Notes: generated from the sequence alone by a model not told the origin. 64,000 bases of DNA from CADEDH01 sp963732695 (GCA_963732695.1 CAVTAP010000007.1:124001-188000); one strand, 5' to 3'. Counted from the stretch's first letter, positions 1 to 8,731 are shown. A program made the numbers and translations.

Positions 1-23
1 TCGTCCCCGGCTGACGGGCGATC

Positions 24-1034
24 TCAAAGGACGGCCGGGAGCACCTCGTTGGTGAACAGCTCGAACGAGCCGTGGCTGAACGGGGCGCACATCAGATAGT
101 GCAGGCCGATGGTCTCCCGCAGCTCGGCGATCCGGTCGATCACCTCGGCCGGCGTGCCCCACAGCACCACGTCGTCGATGTAGCGCTCGACGGGATCGAC
201 CGTGCCGTCGCTGGCGGCCGCTTCCTGCGCCCCCTTGCCGCCGATGTTGGCCCGGCCCTTCCCGGCGTAGGAGCCGACCGTCCACATGGCGCCCCGGCGG
301 GCGATGGCCTCGGCCTCGCTCCGGGTGGGGGCCACGGCCAGCAGCCGGGCCATCGGGGTTTCCCGCCCGTCGTCGGGATCGTGGCCGGCGGCCCGGAGTT
401 GCTCCCGGTAGAGGCGGTGCTTGCGGCCGATCTCCTCGTTGGAGGAGTGGGGATCCATCAGGATGGGGTAGCCCCGCTCGGCCGACCAGGCGATGGCATC
501 GGGCGACGACGACGCCACCCACATCGGCGGGTGAGGCTGCTGGAGCGGCTTGGGCAGCACCTCCACGTCGTCGAAGTGCCAGTGCTCGCCGTGCCAGGTG
601 AGGCGCTCGTTGGTCCAGGCGGCGTGCACGATCTCCACGTGCTCCCGGAACCGGGGGTAGCTGTCGCTCTCGTCGACGCCGAAGGCGGTGTGCTCGGTCC
701 GGTCGAAACCCCGGCCCGCCCCCCACAGCACCCGGCCGCCCGACAGGACGTCGAGCAGGGCGATCTCCTCAGCGATGCGCAGCGGGTGGTAGAAGGCGGC
801 CAGGGTCACGGCCATGCCGATGCGCAGCCGGGATGTGCGGTCGGCGACGTGCATGCCCATGAGGTGCACCGACGGGCACACCGAGAACGTGTTGAAGTGG
901 TGCTCGGCCAGCCACACGGCGTCGTACCCGGTGCGTTCCATCACGTCGATCCGGTCGAGGGCCCGCCCGTACACCTCGTTGAGCGGGATGCGGCGCTCCG
1001 GCCAGGAGAAGAACTGCAGCACTCCGACCTTCAT
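24..1034 (-). CDS. LLM class flavin-dependent oxidoreductase
   Basis: A 336-residue luciferase-like monooxygenase. The start MKVGVLQFFSW and the core (YDAVWLAEHHF near residue 40, then the SGGRVLWGAGRG loop near residue 105) are typical of bacterial-luciferase TIM barrels that use reduced FMN or F420. The substrate cannot be read from sequence. The ATG at 1034 is preferred over in-frame codons further upstream because GAGGAGGGA lies just before it and the family alignment begins there. It is divergent from the glycosyltransferase at 1204. Family confidence is high; the specific reaction is unknown. Confidence 0.88.
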   Translation of the reverse strand: MKVGVLQFFSWPERRIPLNEVYGRALDRIDVMERTGYDAVWLAEHHFNTFSVCPSVHLMGMHVADRTSRLRIGMAVTLAAFYHPLRIAEEIALLDVLSGGRVLWGAGRGFDRTEHTAFGVDESDSYPRFREHVEIVHAAWTNERLTWHGEHWHFDDVEVLPKPLQQPHPPMWVASSSPDAIAWSAERGYPILMDPHSSNEEIGRKHRLYREQLRAAGHDPDDGRETPMARLLAVAPTRSEAEAIARRGAMWTVGSYAGKGRANIGGKGAQEAAASDGTVDPVERYIDDVVLWGTPAEVIDRIAELRETIGLHYLMCAPFSHGSFELFTNEVLPAVL

Positions 1035-1203
1035 CCCACGTCCCTCCTCGGTGGCGGGTGTCCCCGGTACCGAGCCTGGCCGCACCCCGGGCGGGGCGGC
1101 AAGTCGATGGGGTCGCCTTTGCCCAGTCCGGCGGCACCACGAAGCCGTTTCCCGCACCTATCGTTCTGCCTCGGGTGGTAGTGATCTCTCGCCGCAGGGG
1201 GCC

Positions 1204-2202
1204 ATGAAACTCGCCGTCGTCATTCTCGCTCACACGCATCCACCGCACCTCGAACGGCTCGTGCGGCGGCTCCGGCCCACGGTCGACGAGGTCGTGATCC
1301 ACGTCAACGCCGTGGCCGAGGACATGTACCAGGAGTCCCGCCGGCGGCTGGCCGACGACGACCACGTCCACTTCACCGACGAACGTCACCGCGTCCGTTG
1401 GGGTCAGTACAGCATCGTCGAGGCCTCCCTGGCCGGTCTCCGTCACCTGCGCACGCTGGGCCGCTTCGACCGGGTGCTGCTCATGTCGGGCCAGGACTAT
1501 CCGGTGCGGCCCCTGGCCGAGATCCGGGGCTTCTTCGAACAGCACCCCGACCAGCAGTTCATGGAGATGTTCCGCCTCGACCAGCCGAACTGGTTCGAGA
1601 CGCAGGGCGGACCGTACGCGCCCATGCGGCGCATCCGGAACTGGCACATCTTCTACCGGTCACGGATCCACCTGGACATCCCGGTGCCCCGCCGGTTGCC
1701 CGCCGGCCTGCTACCCCACGGTGGCTCGTTCTGGTGGTCGCTCACCGGCGACTGCGTCGACCACGTGCTCGACACGCTCGACCGCAACCCGAAGATCGAG
1801 CGCTACTTCCGGCACACCTTCCTGGCCGACGAGACCTTCTACCAGACGATCATCGGGAGCTCGCCCTTCGCCGCCACCGTCGACAACGACTTCCGACGGT
1901 ACGTCGACTGGACGAATCCCAACCCCACGCCGCCCCGCGTCCTCGAGATGGAGGACTTCGACAAGGTGATGGCGTCGACCGCTCTGTTCGCCCGCAAGAT
2001 GGACCCGATCCGCAGCGCCGACCTGCTGGCCCGCATCGATCGTGAGCAGCTGGAGGTGATCGTCCTCGACGACCCGGGCCCTGCGCCCGGAACGTCCGGC
2101 GGTGCGACGCCCCGATCGCCCGGAGCGATGCCGGCGGCCCCGTCGTTGCCTGGCGGCGAACGCGGGGGCGAGCCGCTATCCACTGTCACAACCTCTGGTT
2201 AG
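1204..2202 (+). CDS. Core-2/I-branching (GT14-type) beta-1,6-N-acetylglucosaminyltransferase-like protein
   Basis: A 332-residue soluble protein. It starts MKLAVVILAHTHPP and has the family signatures VRWGQYSIVEA (about residue 65), LLMSGQDYPVRP (about 95), GGSFWWSLT (about 175) and LADETFYQTI (about 210). These match the Branch/core-2 glycosyltransferase family, which in bacteria probably decorates surface glycans; donor and acceptor are not predictable. The last 60 or so residues are Pro/Gly/Ala-rich and probably disordered. The ATG at 1204 follows a G-rich stretch and begins the conserved beta strand, so upstream in-frame Met codons are rejected. Confidence 0.85.
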   Translation: MKLAVVILAHTHPPHLERLVRRLRPTVDEVVIHVNAVAEDMYQESRRRLADDDHVHFTDERHRVRWGQYSIVEASLAGLRHLRTLGRFDRVLLMSGQDYPVRPLAEIRGFFEQHPDQQFMEMFRLDQPNWFETQGGPYAPMRRIRNWHIFYRSRIHLDIPVPRRLPAGLLPHGGSFWWSLTGDCVDHVLDTLDRNPKIERYFRHTFLADETFYQTIIGSSPFAATVDNDFRRYVDWTNPNPTPPRVLEMEDFDKVMASTALFARKMDPIRSADLLARIDREQLEVIVLDDPGPAPGTSGGATPRSPGAMPAAPSLPGGERGGEPLSTVTTSG

Positions 2203-2238
2203 GTTGGGTTCCAGCCCGACCAACGGAGGTCCAACCCC

Positions 2239-3033
2239 ATGCCCCAGTTCACGTCCCATGCGCCCGGCTCACCATGCTGGGTCGATCTCATGAGCCCCGA
2301 CGTCGACGGATCGAAGGCGTTCTACGCTGCGGTGTTCGGCTGGGACCTCGAAGACCAGCTCGACGACGAAGGCAACCGCATCTACGTCATGGCCCGCCAG
2401 GACGGGCTCAACGTGTGCGGCATCGGGGGCCAGCCCCCCGGCACCGAGGGGATGCCGCCGGTATGGAACACCTACATCGCCGTGCGTGACCCCAAGGCCA
2501 CGGCCGACGCCGTGGCCGCCAACGGCGGCACGGTGATCATGCCCCCGATGGAGGTGATGGACGCCGGCGAGATGGGCGTCTTCAGCGATCCCACGGGGGC
2601 CGTGTTCTCGATCTGGCGGCCCATCGAGCACATCGGGGCCCAGATCTGCAACGAGCCCGACACCTGGGCCTGGAACGAGCTGATCAGCCGCGACATCGCC
2701 ACCGCCCGGGAGTTCTACGCCAAGGTCTTCGGCTGGACCTACGAGCTGATGGACATGGGCGAGATGGGCCAGTACGGCGTGATCGAGGGGGGCGACAACG
2801 GGGGGCTGGGCGGCACCATGGCCATGCCGCCCGACATGCCCGAGATGGTGCCCAACCACTGGGCCGTCTACTTCACGGTGTCCACTATGGATGCCACGCT
2901 GGACAAGGTCCGGGCCGCCGGGGGCACGGTGGTGGAGGGCCCGTTCCCCGCCGAGGGGATCGGCATGATCGCCATCCTGCACGATCCCGCCGGGGGCAGC
3001 GTCAACGTGCTGGAGCCGGCGTCGCAGGGATGA
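2239..3033 (+). CDS. VOC family protein with two glyoxalase-like domains
   Basis: A 264-residue protein with two tandem vicinal-oxygen-chelate (glyoxalase/bleomycin-resistance type) modules, about residues 8-125 and 135-260. Each begins with a W/N-x-x-L/I...D...AxxFYxxVFGW pattern (KAFYAAVFGWDL and REFYAKVFGWTY) and each ends with a DPxGxxxxxxxP strand. Such double-VOC proteins are often called hydroxylases or glyoxalase-like, but no reaction can be assigned. The ATG at 2239 has an excellent GGAGGT 9 bases upstream, and a possible -10 box TAGGTT lies at 2200-2205. It probably forms its own transcription unit. Confidence 0.88.
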   Translation: MPQFTSHAPGSPCWVDLMSPDVDGSKAFYAAVFGWDLEDQLDDEGNRIYVMARQDGLNVCGIGGQPPGTEGMPPVWNTYIAVRDPKATADAVAANGGTVIMPPMEVMDAGEMGVFSDPTGAVFSIWRPIEHIGAQICNEPDTWAWNELISRDIATAREFYAKVFGWTYELMDMGEMGQYGVIEGGDNGGLGGTMAMPPDMPEMVPNHWAVYFTVSTMDATLDKVRAAGGTVVEGPFPAEGIGMIAILHDPAGGSVNVLEPASQG

Positions 3034-3100
3034 CCGCGGGCCGGCCCGGGCCGGTCGGCAATCGGGACCTTGGGCCCTAGGGGGAGGGCCCCGGCGTGGG

Positions 3101-3106
3101 TAGGGT
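3101..3106 (+). promoter_or_regulatory. -10 box TAGGGT of a leaderless start
   Basis: TAGGGT lies exactly 6 bases before the GTG at 3113. Transcription would begin at or next to the start codon, and no Shine-Dalgarno sequence is visible. Confidence 0.6.
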
Positions 3107-3112
3107 CCCGCC

Positions 3113-4180
3113 GTGGCCCAACTCTCCCGTCCCGTCCCGGCAGAGGGCGACCGCTCACTGGCGCCCATCCGAGCCATGATCCCCGACACCTGCTTCACCC
3201 GGTCCCGGGCCCGGAGTTCGGTGGGCGTGGCTCAGGACATCCTGCTGTATCTCCTCGCCCTCACCGCGCTGGTGCTCGTGCGCCAGTGGTGGTTGATCGT
3301 GCCCCTCGAGCTGCTGGCCGGCCTGGCCGTGTCGGGTCTGTTCGTGCTCGGTCACGACGCCGCCCACCAGGCCCTGTTCGACAGTCGCCGGGTGAACACG
3401 ACGGTGGCCCGGATCCTGTTCCTCCCGTCGTTCCACGTGCAGGAGGCCTGGGTGGTGGGCCACAACCGGGTGCATCACGGTTTCACCACCCGTCAGGGCA
3501 TGGACTTCGTGTGGCACCCCCTCACCCCCGCCGAGTACCAGGAGCTGGGGCGGCTGGGCCGGCTCCGCCACCGCCTCGAATGGTCGTGGCTGGGGTGCGG
3601 CGCGTACTACCTGCGCGAGGTCTGGTGGAACAAGATGGTCCGCTTCGACCCGCCACCGAAGCACGCCGCCGCCGTCCGCACCGACTTCCGGCTGGTGACG
3701 GCCTGGGCGGTACTGACCCTGGGCGGCACCGCAGCCCTGGGATGGTGGGTCCGGGGCTCGTTGCTGTGGGCCGTGCTGATGCCGATCGAGCTGATCGTGG
3801 TGCCGTTCCTGCTGTTCAGCGGGGTGATCGGCTGGGTGGTGTACCTGCACCACGTGGGGCCCGACATCCGCTGGTGGACGAGCGCCGAGTGGACCCGGCG
3901 CAAGGCCCAGACGGAGTCGACCACGATCCTGCGTGCCCCCTGGTACCTGAACGTCTTCCTCCACCACATCTTCGTCCACGTGCCCCACCACGTCGACGCC
4001 CGCATCCCGTGGTACCAGCTGCCCCGGGCGGCCGAGGCGATCAAGGCCGAGCTGGGGGCCACGGTAACCGACACCCGTCTCCGCCTGAGGGACTATCTGC
4101 ACACCACCCGGGTGTGCAAGCTGTACGACTTCGACACCGGGCGCTGGCTCGGTTACCGGGAGAGCGCCCCAGCGTCCTGA
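3113..4180 (+). CDS. Membrane fatty acid desaturase
   Basis: A 355-residue membrane di-iron desaturase. It has the three His boxes of the acyl-lipid desaturase family: HDAAH (about residue 82), HNRVHH (about 119) and HVPHH (about 291), the last preceded by HHIFVH. Hydrophobic segments lie at about residues 40-80 and 195-245. It would insert a double bond into membrane lipid acyl chains using reduced ferredoxin or cytochrome; regiospecificity is unknown. The GTG start is supported by the TAGGGT box 6 bases upstream. The nearest start upstream would overlap the promoter. Confidence 0.9.
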   Translation: MAQLSRPVPAEGDRSLAPIRAMIPDTCFTRSRARSSVGVAQDILLYLLALTALVLVRQWWLIVPLELLAGLAVSGLFVLGHDAAHQALFDSRRVNTTVARILFLPSFHVQEAWVVGHNRVHHGFTTRQGMDFVWHPLTPAEYQELGRLGRLRHRLEWSWLGCGAYYLREVWWNKMVRFDPPPKHAAAVRTDFRLVTAWAVLTLGGTAALGWWVRGSLLWAVLMPIELIVVPFLLFSGVIGWVVYLHHVGPDIRWWTSAEWTRRKAQTESTTILRAPWYLNVFLHHIFVHVPHHVDARIPWYQLPRAAEAIKAELGATVTDTRLRLRDYLHTTRVCKLYDFDTGRWLGYRESAPAS

Positions 4181-4211
4181 GCCGGGCCGATCGGCCTGGC
4201 CGGTGCCCTGA

Positions 4212-4982
4212 TCAGAGCCGAGGGATGGGGCCGGGGAAGAACGGCTCCAGCTCCGGATCGGCCCAGGCCCGGAAGGGGAAGGCCCAGGCGATGTCGATGT
4301 ACAGGTCGTACAGGTGGTGGGCCCGCCAGCACTCGACCGTGGCCCGTACGGCCGTTCCGGTGGGTTGGCCATCCCCGGCCGGGACCACCAGCTCCACCAG
4401 GCCCACGACGTGGGCCCCGTCGAGCCGGACCGTGACGGTGACGTCGCTACCGGCCCGCCCCTCCAGGACCTTGCGCACCTCGTTGGCCCCCAGCGGGGTG
4501 ATCGACGCCTCCTCCGGATCGGGCTCCTCGCTGAACGGCAGCCAGTCCTCCGGATCGCCCCCCTCGACCTCGAAGTGCTCGGCCAGGTACGCCGGGAGCA
4601 GGGGATAGGGCAGGAGGCGGGTCCGGGTCAGGGCCAGTGACCGGTCGAGAAGGGCACACCAGGCCGGCTGGCACCGCAGGCTGCTCTGGGGGCCGAACAG
4701 TCGCAGGGCGAGACGCTCGGCGCCGTAGGCGGCCCAGGCTCCGGCCGGGAGACACGCTACGGCCAGGCGCTGGAGGAAGGCGGCCGGATCGGCGTGGGCC
4801 GTGATCGCCAGCGCGAGCACGCCGCGGGCGATGGACGCCTCGTCGTCGCCGCTACCGGCCGGGTCCCAGTCGTGCCGGCCCACCCGGGTGGCCAGCGTCA
4901 CCAGATCGGGGGTGAGTGATGTCCGGGGGCGCCGCGGCACCCCGTCGTGCTCGGGGCCCTCGCCCCGTGTCGGCGTCCCCAT
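4212..4982 (-). CDS. Hypothetical protein, about 256 residues
   Basis: I do not recognise the family. The ATG at 4982 follows a purine-rich GAGGACGAGGG stretch; an earlier in-frame ATG near 5069 is possible. The protein is soluble, with a helical N-terminal half rich in Ala/Leu (ALAITAHADPAAFLQRLAVACLP) and a C-terminal half rich in beta-like Val runs (VTVTVRLDGAHVVGLVELVV) and ending in aromatics. There is no signal peptide. It is convergent with the desaturase (31 bases between stops), and third-position GC supports real coding. Confidence 0.65.
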   Translation of the reverse strand: MGTPTRGEGPEHDGVPRRPRTSLTPDLVTLATRVGRHDWDPAGSGDDEASIARGVLALAITAHADPAAFLQRLAVACLPAGAWAAYGAERLALRLFGPQSSLRCQPAWCALLDRSLALTRTRLLPYPLLPAYLAEHFEVEGGDPEDWLPFSEEPDPEEASITPLGANEVRKVLEGRAGSDVTVTVRLDGAHVVGLVELVVPAGDGQPTGTAVRATVECWRAHHLYDLYIDIAWAFPFRAWADPELEPFFPGPIPRL

Positions 4983-5134
4983 CGCCCTCGTCCTCTCGTC
5001 GTCCCATGTCCGCAGGGTGACGATGGCATCTCGGGCGTAACCACTACGCAACCGTTCTGACCAGGGCAAACGTAGCGAGCTGTCATGGCCGTGCCGGGTT
5101 CGGGGGCGTCGGCGAGGCGCCGCGGGCCGGGACG

Positions 5135-5449
5135 TCAGGCCAGGTGGAAGTGCTCGTTCAGTCCGCTGATCTCGAACAGCCGGCTAGCCGGCCGGCTCGG
5201 CGCCACCAGAACGAGCCGGTGGCCTCGCTCGTCGAGCGCCGTATGGGCCGAAACGAGCGCCCGGAGACCCGACGAGTCGATGAAGGCGACACCGGACAGC
5301 TCGAGGACCACGTCGGCCGCCTGTCCGAGTGCGTCGAGGGCGGCCGCCAGGTCGGGGGCGGTGAACGAGTCTATGTCGCCGCTCAGTTCGAGGTGGCGGG
5401 GGTCTACGCCCACGGTGGTGATCGTCAGGCGGCTGGAGCCGGTTCCCAT
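5135..5449 (-). CDS. STAS-domain protein (anti-sigma factor antagonist-like)
   Basis: A 104-residue single STAS domain. The strand SRLTITTVG is followed by LELSGDIDSFTAPDL and then VAFIDSSGLRALVSAH, which holds the conserved phosphorylatable Ser of SpoIIAA/RsbV-type anti-anti-sigma factors. It would bind a partner-switching anti-sigma kinase. No kinase or sigma gene is next to it here, so its pathway is unknown. The start at 5449 gives the usual domain length; an upstream ATG near 5574 would add about 40 residues of low-complexity sequence. Confidence 0.85.
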   Translation of the reverse strand: MGTGSSRLTITTVGVDPRHLELSGDIDSFTAPDLAAALDALGQAADVVLELSGVAFIDSSGLRALVSAHTALDERGHRLVLVAPSRPASRLFEISGLNEHFHLA

Positions 5450-5610
5450 GGCGGCCCGACCATAGCCGACCGCGCCGTCGGACGGAGACCGGCGACCGGC
5501 GACCAGTGTCACCCCTTCGGGGGCCACCGACCTGGCGTCGCTGGACCTGGCCCGCCAGTCCACCCACGGCATGGCCTCAGCCGGCTCTGGTCGGCCGGGC
5601 CTGGTCGGGG

Positions 5611-5616
5611 TAGTGT
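5611..5616 (+). promoter_or_regulatory. -10 box TAGTGT of a leaderless start
   Basis: TAGTGT sits 7 bases before the ATG at 5624, the same arrangement seen at many other starts in this window. Confidence 0.45.
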
Positions 5617-5623
5617 GAACGTG

Positions 5624-5881
5624 ATGGCAACGACCGATGTCGCCGAGCTGCGAGCCGCCGGGCGCTGGCCCGAGTTGTGGGCGGCGCTGATGGCCACCGG
5701 TGGGATCGAGGCCGTGTACGGGTTGGCGGCCACGATGACCGACGACGAGATCGAGGCCGATCTGCGGGCCCGCCAGGCCCAGGCCCGGGCCTGCTCCAGC
5801 CCGGGGGCCAGGCGGGGGCGGATAGCGGCCCAGCGGTCCGTGCTGGAGCACGTGGCCTCCCAGCTGCCGCACAGCGCCTGA
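5624..5881 (+). CDS. Small hypothetical protein, 85 residues
   Basis: Starts MATTDVAELRAAGRW. It is mostly helical, Ala/Arg-rich and soluble, with the repeated acidic patch MTDDEIEADLRARQAQ. I do not recognise it. A GTG three bases upstream (5621) could also start it. It is followed after 22 bases by another small gene on the same strand (5904-6278), so the two are probably co-transcribed. Confidence 0.55.
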   Translation: MATTDVAELRAAGRWPELWAALMATGGIEAVYGLAATMTDDEIEADLRARQAQARACSSPGARRGRIAAQRSVLEHVASQLPHSA

Positions 5882-5903
5882 TCGCCGGCCCGGGCCCGCC
5901 GCC

Positions 5904-6278
5904 GTGACCGACGATGACGATGACCTGCCCGTGCCCGAGTGGCTGCCGGTGGGGCCGCCTCCGCCCCGGGTGGTGGAGCCGAGCAGCAGCTACTACAAGA
6001 CCGTCCACAGCGAGCTGACCGACGACGGACGGCCGTCGTTCCACGACTTCATGGCCATGGACCATCCGGGGATCGTGCATGCATTCGCCCGTTGGTTCGA
6101 CGAGTTGCCCCTGCTCCTGACGGACTACCCGGCCTACCGCCAGTTCGAGGCGGTCACCCGGTTCGGGTCCTATCGCTACCTCGTGGTGGGCTGGTTGGCC
6201 CCCGACGACACGGTGGTGCTGGTCGACATCGTGTTCGACTGGCTCGACCGACTGCCCGAGCCCCCCGCCGGGCGCTGA
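5904..6278 (+). CDS. Small hypothetical protein, 124 residues
   Basis: GTG start, acidic N-terminus (VTDDDDDLPVPEW), then a Pro-rich stretch and a compact C-terminal half ending in a beta-like run (YRYLVVGWLAPDDTVVLVDIVFDWLDRL). The last part faintly resembles small RelE-type folds (a strand followed by DxVF), but the resemblance is too weak to call a toxin. It is convergent with the phosphotransferase at 6327, 48 bases away. Confidence 0.6.
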   Translation: MTDDDDDLPVPEWLPVGPPPPRVVEPSSSYYKTVHSELTDDGRPSFHDFMAMDHPGIVHAFARWFDELPLLLTDYPAYRQFEAVTRFGSYRYLVVGWLAPDDTVVLVDIVFDWLDRLPEPPAGR

Positions 6279-6326
6279 CCGGCCGTCGGCTGCCCGCCCA
6301 CCGTCCGGGGCTGGCACCCGGCGGTT

Positions 6327-7553
6327 TCAGACGCGGGCGGCCAGCGTCTCGACGTCGGTCAGCAGCCGGTCGAGGCGTTCGTGCCAGTTGGCCTTGTACC
6401 GGCGGATCGGACGGTCGAGTCGGCGCAGCGCCGCTACCGCCACCAGCCACGGCAGCTCGTGGGGGGCCGATGCCCCGTATCCCACCAGGAGGCCGGCCAG
6501 GGCCGAGTCGGCCACGGCGAGATCGCCGGCCCGTCCGGCGAGCAGGTTGGTGGCGTAGGTGGCCAGGTCCTGCCCGGCCGGGGCCAGGCACAGGGTGTCG
6601 GTGTCGACCAGCCCGAGGTCGCCCCGGGGTCGGGCCACCAGTTGACCGGCGTTGAAGTCCCCATGGGTGAGATGGAGCGGTGTGGCAGGGGCCGGGTCGA
6701 GCATGGAGGCACCGAGCCGGAGGGCCACCCGCTCGATCCTGGCCGCCAGATCGGGAGCGGCGTGGGCGGCGAGCCGCTGGACGGGAACGGTGGCGGCCAG
6801 GAGGTCCGACGGGCCGATCCGGGGTACCGACCAGCCGCCGGTACCGCCAGCGGTGCTGTCGCCGGCCGTCATGATGCGGCCGGCCAGGGCGCCAGCGGCG
6901 TTGGCCCGGGCGACGGCATCGGGTGGGCCCAGGGGGCGGCCGGCCAGCAGCTCCTGCACGTACACGCCGGCCCGTTCGTCGACGGCCAGCACCTCAGGCG
7001 TCCTCACCACGGCCCGGAGGAGGTGGAGATGACGTACGCCGGCCTGCAGCCGGTCGAGCTCGGCCTCCATCTTCACCACCACGCCCCCGGAGGCGAGCAC
7101 CGCCCGCTGGTGGGGCATCCAGGCCAGCCGTCGCCACGGGTCATCGGGCCGCACCTGGCCGGCCGGCACGAAGGCCCCCGGGTCGGCGGCCAGAGCGGGC
7201 AGGGCGGGATCGAACGGGTACCAGGCCACGGTGGTGCCGTCGACGTCGGCTGTCGGGTTGCGCACACCGGCGGCCAACAGCTCGGCCGCCGGGCCCGGCG
7301 CACCACCGGACGGGTCGGTCCGGAGCGGGGCCCGCGGCCGGCGCCCCCGGGACACCACCACATCGGCCCCGCCCGAACCGGTCTCGGCCCGGTACCAGAC
7401 GAGGATCGACGCCCCCACGTCGTGCTCCAGATAGCGCAGACGCAGGCGTGGCGGCGCCGTGCCCGGTACCAGCGTCGACCCCAGGATCGCGGCCACCGCC
7501 ACCGGGTCGGTCAGAGGGACCGGGCCGAGTAGAGGGTCGGGAGGAAGCTGCAC
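6327..7553 (-). CDS. Aminoglycoside phosphotransferase/maltokinase-like protein
   Basis: A protein of about 408 residues with the APH-fold C-terminal kinase lobe. LTHGDFNAGQLV (Brenner-type catalytic loop, about residue 290) is followed by LGLVDTDTLCLAPAGQDLATY (metal-binding Asp). The N-terminal lobe has VVVKMEAELDRL, a likely ATP-binding Lys. Proteins with this layout phosphorylate small hydroxylated substrates such as sugars or amino alcohols; the substrate here is unknown. The start is uncertain: GTG at 7553 is chosen because it begins the globular part, the region further up reaches into the FKBP gene, and no clear ribosome binding site is visible. Confidence 0.75.
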   Translation of the reverse strand: MQLPPDPLLGPVPLTDPVAVAAILGSTLVPGTAPPRLRLRYLEHDVGASILVWYRAETGSGGADVVVSRGRRPRAPLRTDPSGGAPGPAAELLAAGVRNPTADVDGTTVAWYPFDPALPALAADPGAFVPAGQVRPDDPWRRLAWMPHQRAVLASGGVVVKMEAELDRLQAGVRHLHLLRAVVRTPEVLAVDERAGVYVQELLAGRPLGPPDAVARANAAGALAGRIMTAGDSTAGGTGGWSVPRIGPSDLLAATVPVQRLAAHAAPDLAARIERVALRLGASMLDPAPATPLHLTHGDFNAGQLVARPRGDLGLVDTDTLCLAPAGQDLATYATNLLAGRAGDLAVADSALAGLLVGYGASAPHELPWLVAVAALRRLDRPIRRYKANWHERLDRLLTDVETLAARV

Positions 7554-7604
7554 GACGAGGCTCGGAAAGGAATGGGCTCGGAGGTGAGGGAGTGAGGTCG
7601 GGCT

Positions 7605-7636
7605 GCCGCCCTCCCCGTGGGGTGTGGGCGGGCGGC
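7605..7636 (-). terminator. Nested hairpin downstream of the FKBP gene
   Basis: Arms GCCGCCC (7605-7611) and GGGCGGC (7630-7636) enclose an inner CCCC-GT-GGGG stem, 55 bases past the FKBP stop on the minus strand. There is no U-tract, so termination is only suggested. Confidence 0.35.
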
Positions 7637-7690
7637 AACCCTCCGCTTCAGGTCGCCCGGGAGGGTCGGATGGTTGCCGTGCCGGGTGAA

Positions 7691-8062
7691 TCAGCTCACG
7701 TGGAGCAGGTCGACCACGAAGATCAGCGTCTCGTTGGGGGCGATCACGCCGCCGGCACCCCGGGCCCCGTAGCCCATGTGGGGAGGGATGTGGAGGGTAC
7801 GGCGCCCGCCCACCTTCATGCCGGCCACACCGGTGTCCCAGCCTTCGATCACCTGCCCGGCGCCGAGGCCGAACTGGAGCGGGTCGTTGCGGTCCCACGA
7901 GGCGTCGAACTGATTCCCGGTGGACCACGACACACCGACGTAGTGGACGGTGACGGTGGTGCCGGAGGCGGCCTCGTCGCCGCTGCCCACCACATCGTCG
8001 ATCGTCACCAGATCGGCGGGCGGAGGGGTGTCGGGCACGGTGATCACGGGCTTGTCTGCCAT
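7691..8062 (-). CDS. FKBP-type peptidyl-prolyl cis-trans isomerase
   Basis: A 123-residue single-domain FKBP. Family landmarks are TVTVHYVG, FDASWDR, LQFGLGAGQVIEGWDTGVAGMKVGGRR and the C-terminal strand ETLIFVVDLL. The core active-site residues (Y, F, D, V-I, W, Y, F) are visible. It has no signal peptide, so it should be a cytoplasmic prolyl isomerase assisting folding. ATG at 8062 is chosen; AGGTGA lies 5 bases before it. A GTG directly upstream (8065) is the alternative. Confidence 0.92.
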   Translation of the reverse strand: MADKPVITVPDTPPPADLVTIDDVVGSGDEAASGTTVTVHYVGVSWSTGNQFDASWDRNDPLQFGLGAGQVIEGWDTGVAGMKVGGRRTLHIPPHMGYGARGAGGVIAPNETLIFVVDLLHVS

Positions 8063-8089
8063 CACGTCACCTTATCGGCGGTGGGCTCG

Positions 8090-8599
8090 TCAGTCGCCGG
8101 CCAGGGGGCGGAGCTCGATGACGGGGATGATCCGGCTGGTGCGGCGCTGGTAGTCCCCGAAGTTCGAGACCTTGCGGGCGCAGATCTCGAAGATGCGGTC
8201 TCGCTCCTCGCCCTGGAGCACCACGGCCTCGGCCTCGTAGGTGTCGGGGCCCAGCTCCACCGTGACGGTGGGATTGGCCACCAGGTTGTGGTACCAGGCC
8301 GGGTTCTCGGGACGGCCGCCGAGCGAGGCCAGGATGAAGGTCTTGCCCTCGGTGCGCACGAAGCCGAGGGGCACGGTGCGCCGCTTCCCGGACTTCGCCC
8401 CGGTCGTGGTGAGCAGGAGGAACCGGCCGGCGGCCAGGTCGCCGGGGAGCTCGCCGTTGTTGGTCCGGTAGGCGTCGATGAGTGAGGCGTTGAACGACTC
8501 GGTGACGGGTCCCACGCCGGTGGCCTGGATCTCGGCCGCCATGACGTTGATGCTGGCCAGCTCCAGCGGTGGACCGGGTGTGGGCTCGGTGTCGGGCAT
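8090..8599 (-). CDS. Nitroreductase family deazaflavin-dependent oxidoreductase (DDN-like)
   Basis: A 169-residue split-barrel protein of the deazaflavin (F420)-dependent nitroreductase/Ddn group. Characteristic segments are GRFLLLTTTGAKSGKRRTVPLGF (about residues 75-97) and LASLGGRPENPAWYHNLVANPTVTVELG (about 107-134). Members reduce substrates with F420H2. ATG at 8599 (MPDTEPTPGPP) is preferred over the ATG 36 bases upstream because a TAGGGT box lies 5 bases before it. The stop lies 28 bases from the FKBP start, so the two may be one unit. Confidence 0.88.
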   Translation of the reverse strand: MPDTEPTPGPPLELASINVMAAEIQATGVGPVTESFNASLIDAYRTNNGELPGDLAAGRFLLLTTTGAKSGKRRTVPLGFVRTEGKTFILASLGGRPENPAWYHNLVANPTVTVELGPDTYEAEAVVLQGEERDRIFEICARKVSNFGDYQRRTSRIIPVIELRPLAGD

Positions 8600-8604
8600 G
8601 CCGC

Positions 8605-8610
8605 ACCCTA
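8605..8610 (-). promoter_or_regulatory. -10 box TAGGGT of a leaderless start
   Basis: Read on the minus strand, TAGGGT lies 5 bases before the ATG at 8599 and decides the start of the DDN-like gene. Confidence 0.5.
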
Positions 8611-8694
8611 TGCCGGCCGCCGCCGTGTGCTCCACCTGGCCGCGGTCGGCCGGGACTCCCGGTCACAGAGCGTGACGGGGAGTGGTCGAGGTAC

Positions 8695-8731
8695 TACGAC
8701 CAAAGGGCAATACGAGTACGACCAAAGGGCA
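8695..8731. repeat. Two direct copies of TACGACCAAAGGGCA, period 22 bp
   Basis: Copies at 8695-8709 and 8717-8731 are identical over 15 bases. The 22-bp spacing is about two helical turns, as expected for a dimeric regulator binding one face. It sits midway between the divergent DDN-like gene and the BTAD-type regulator. Which regulator binds is unknown. Confidence 0.7.

Noticed and set aside
5904..6278. RelE-type toxin
   Set aside because: Only a weak C-terminal strand resemblance, no catalytic residues and no adjacent antitoxin.
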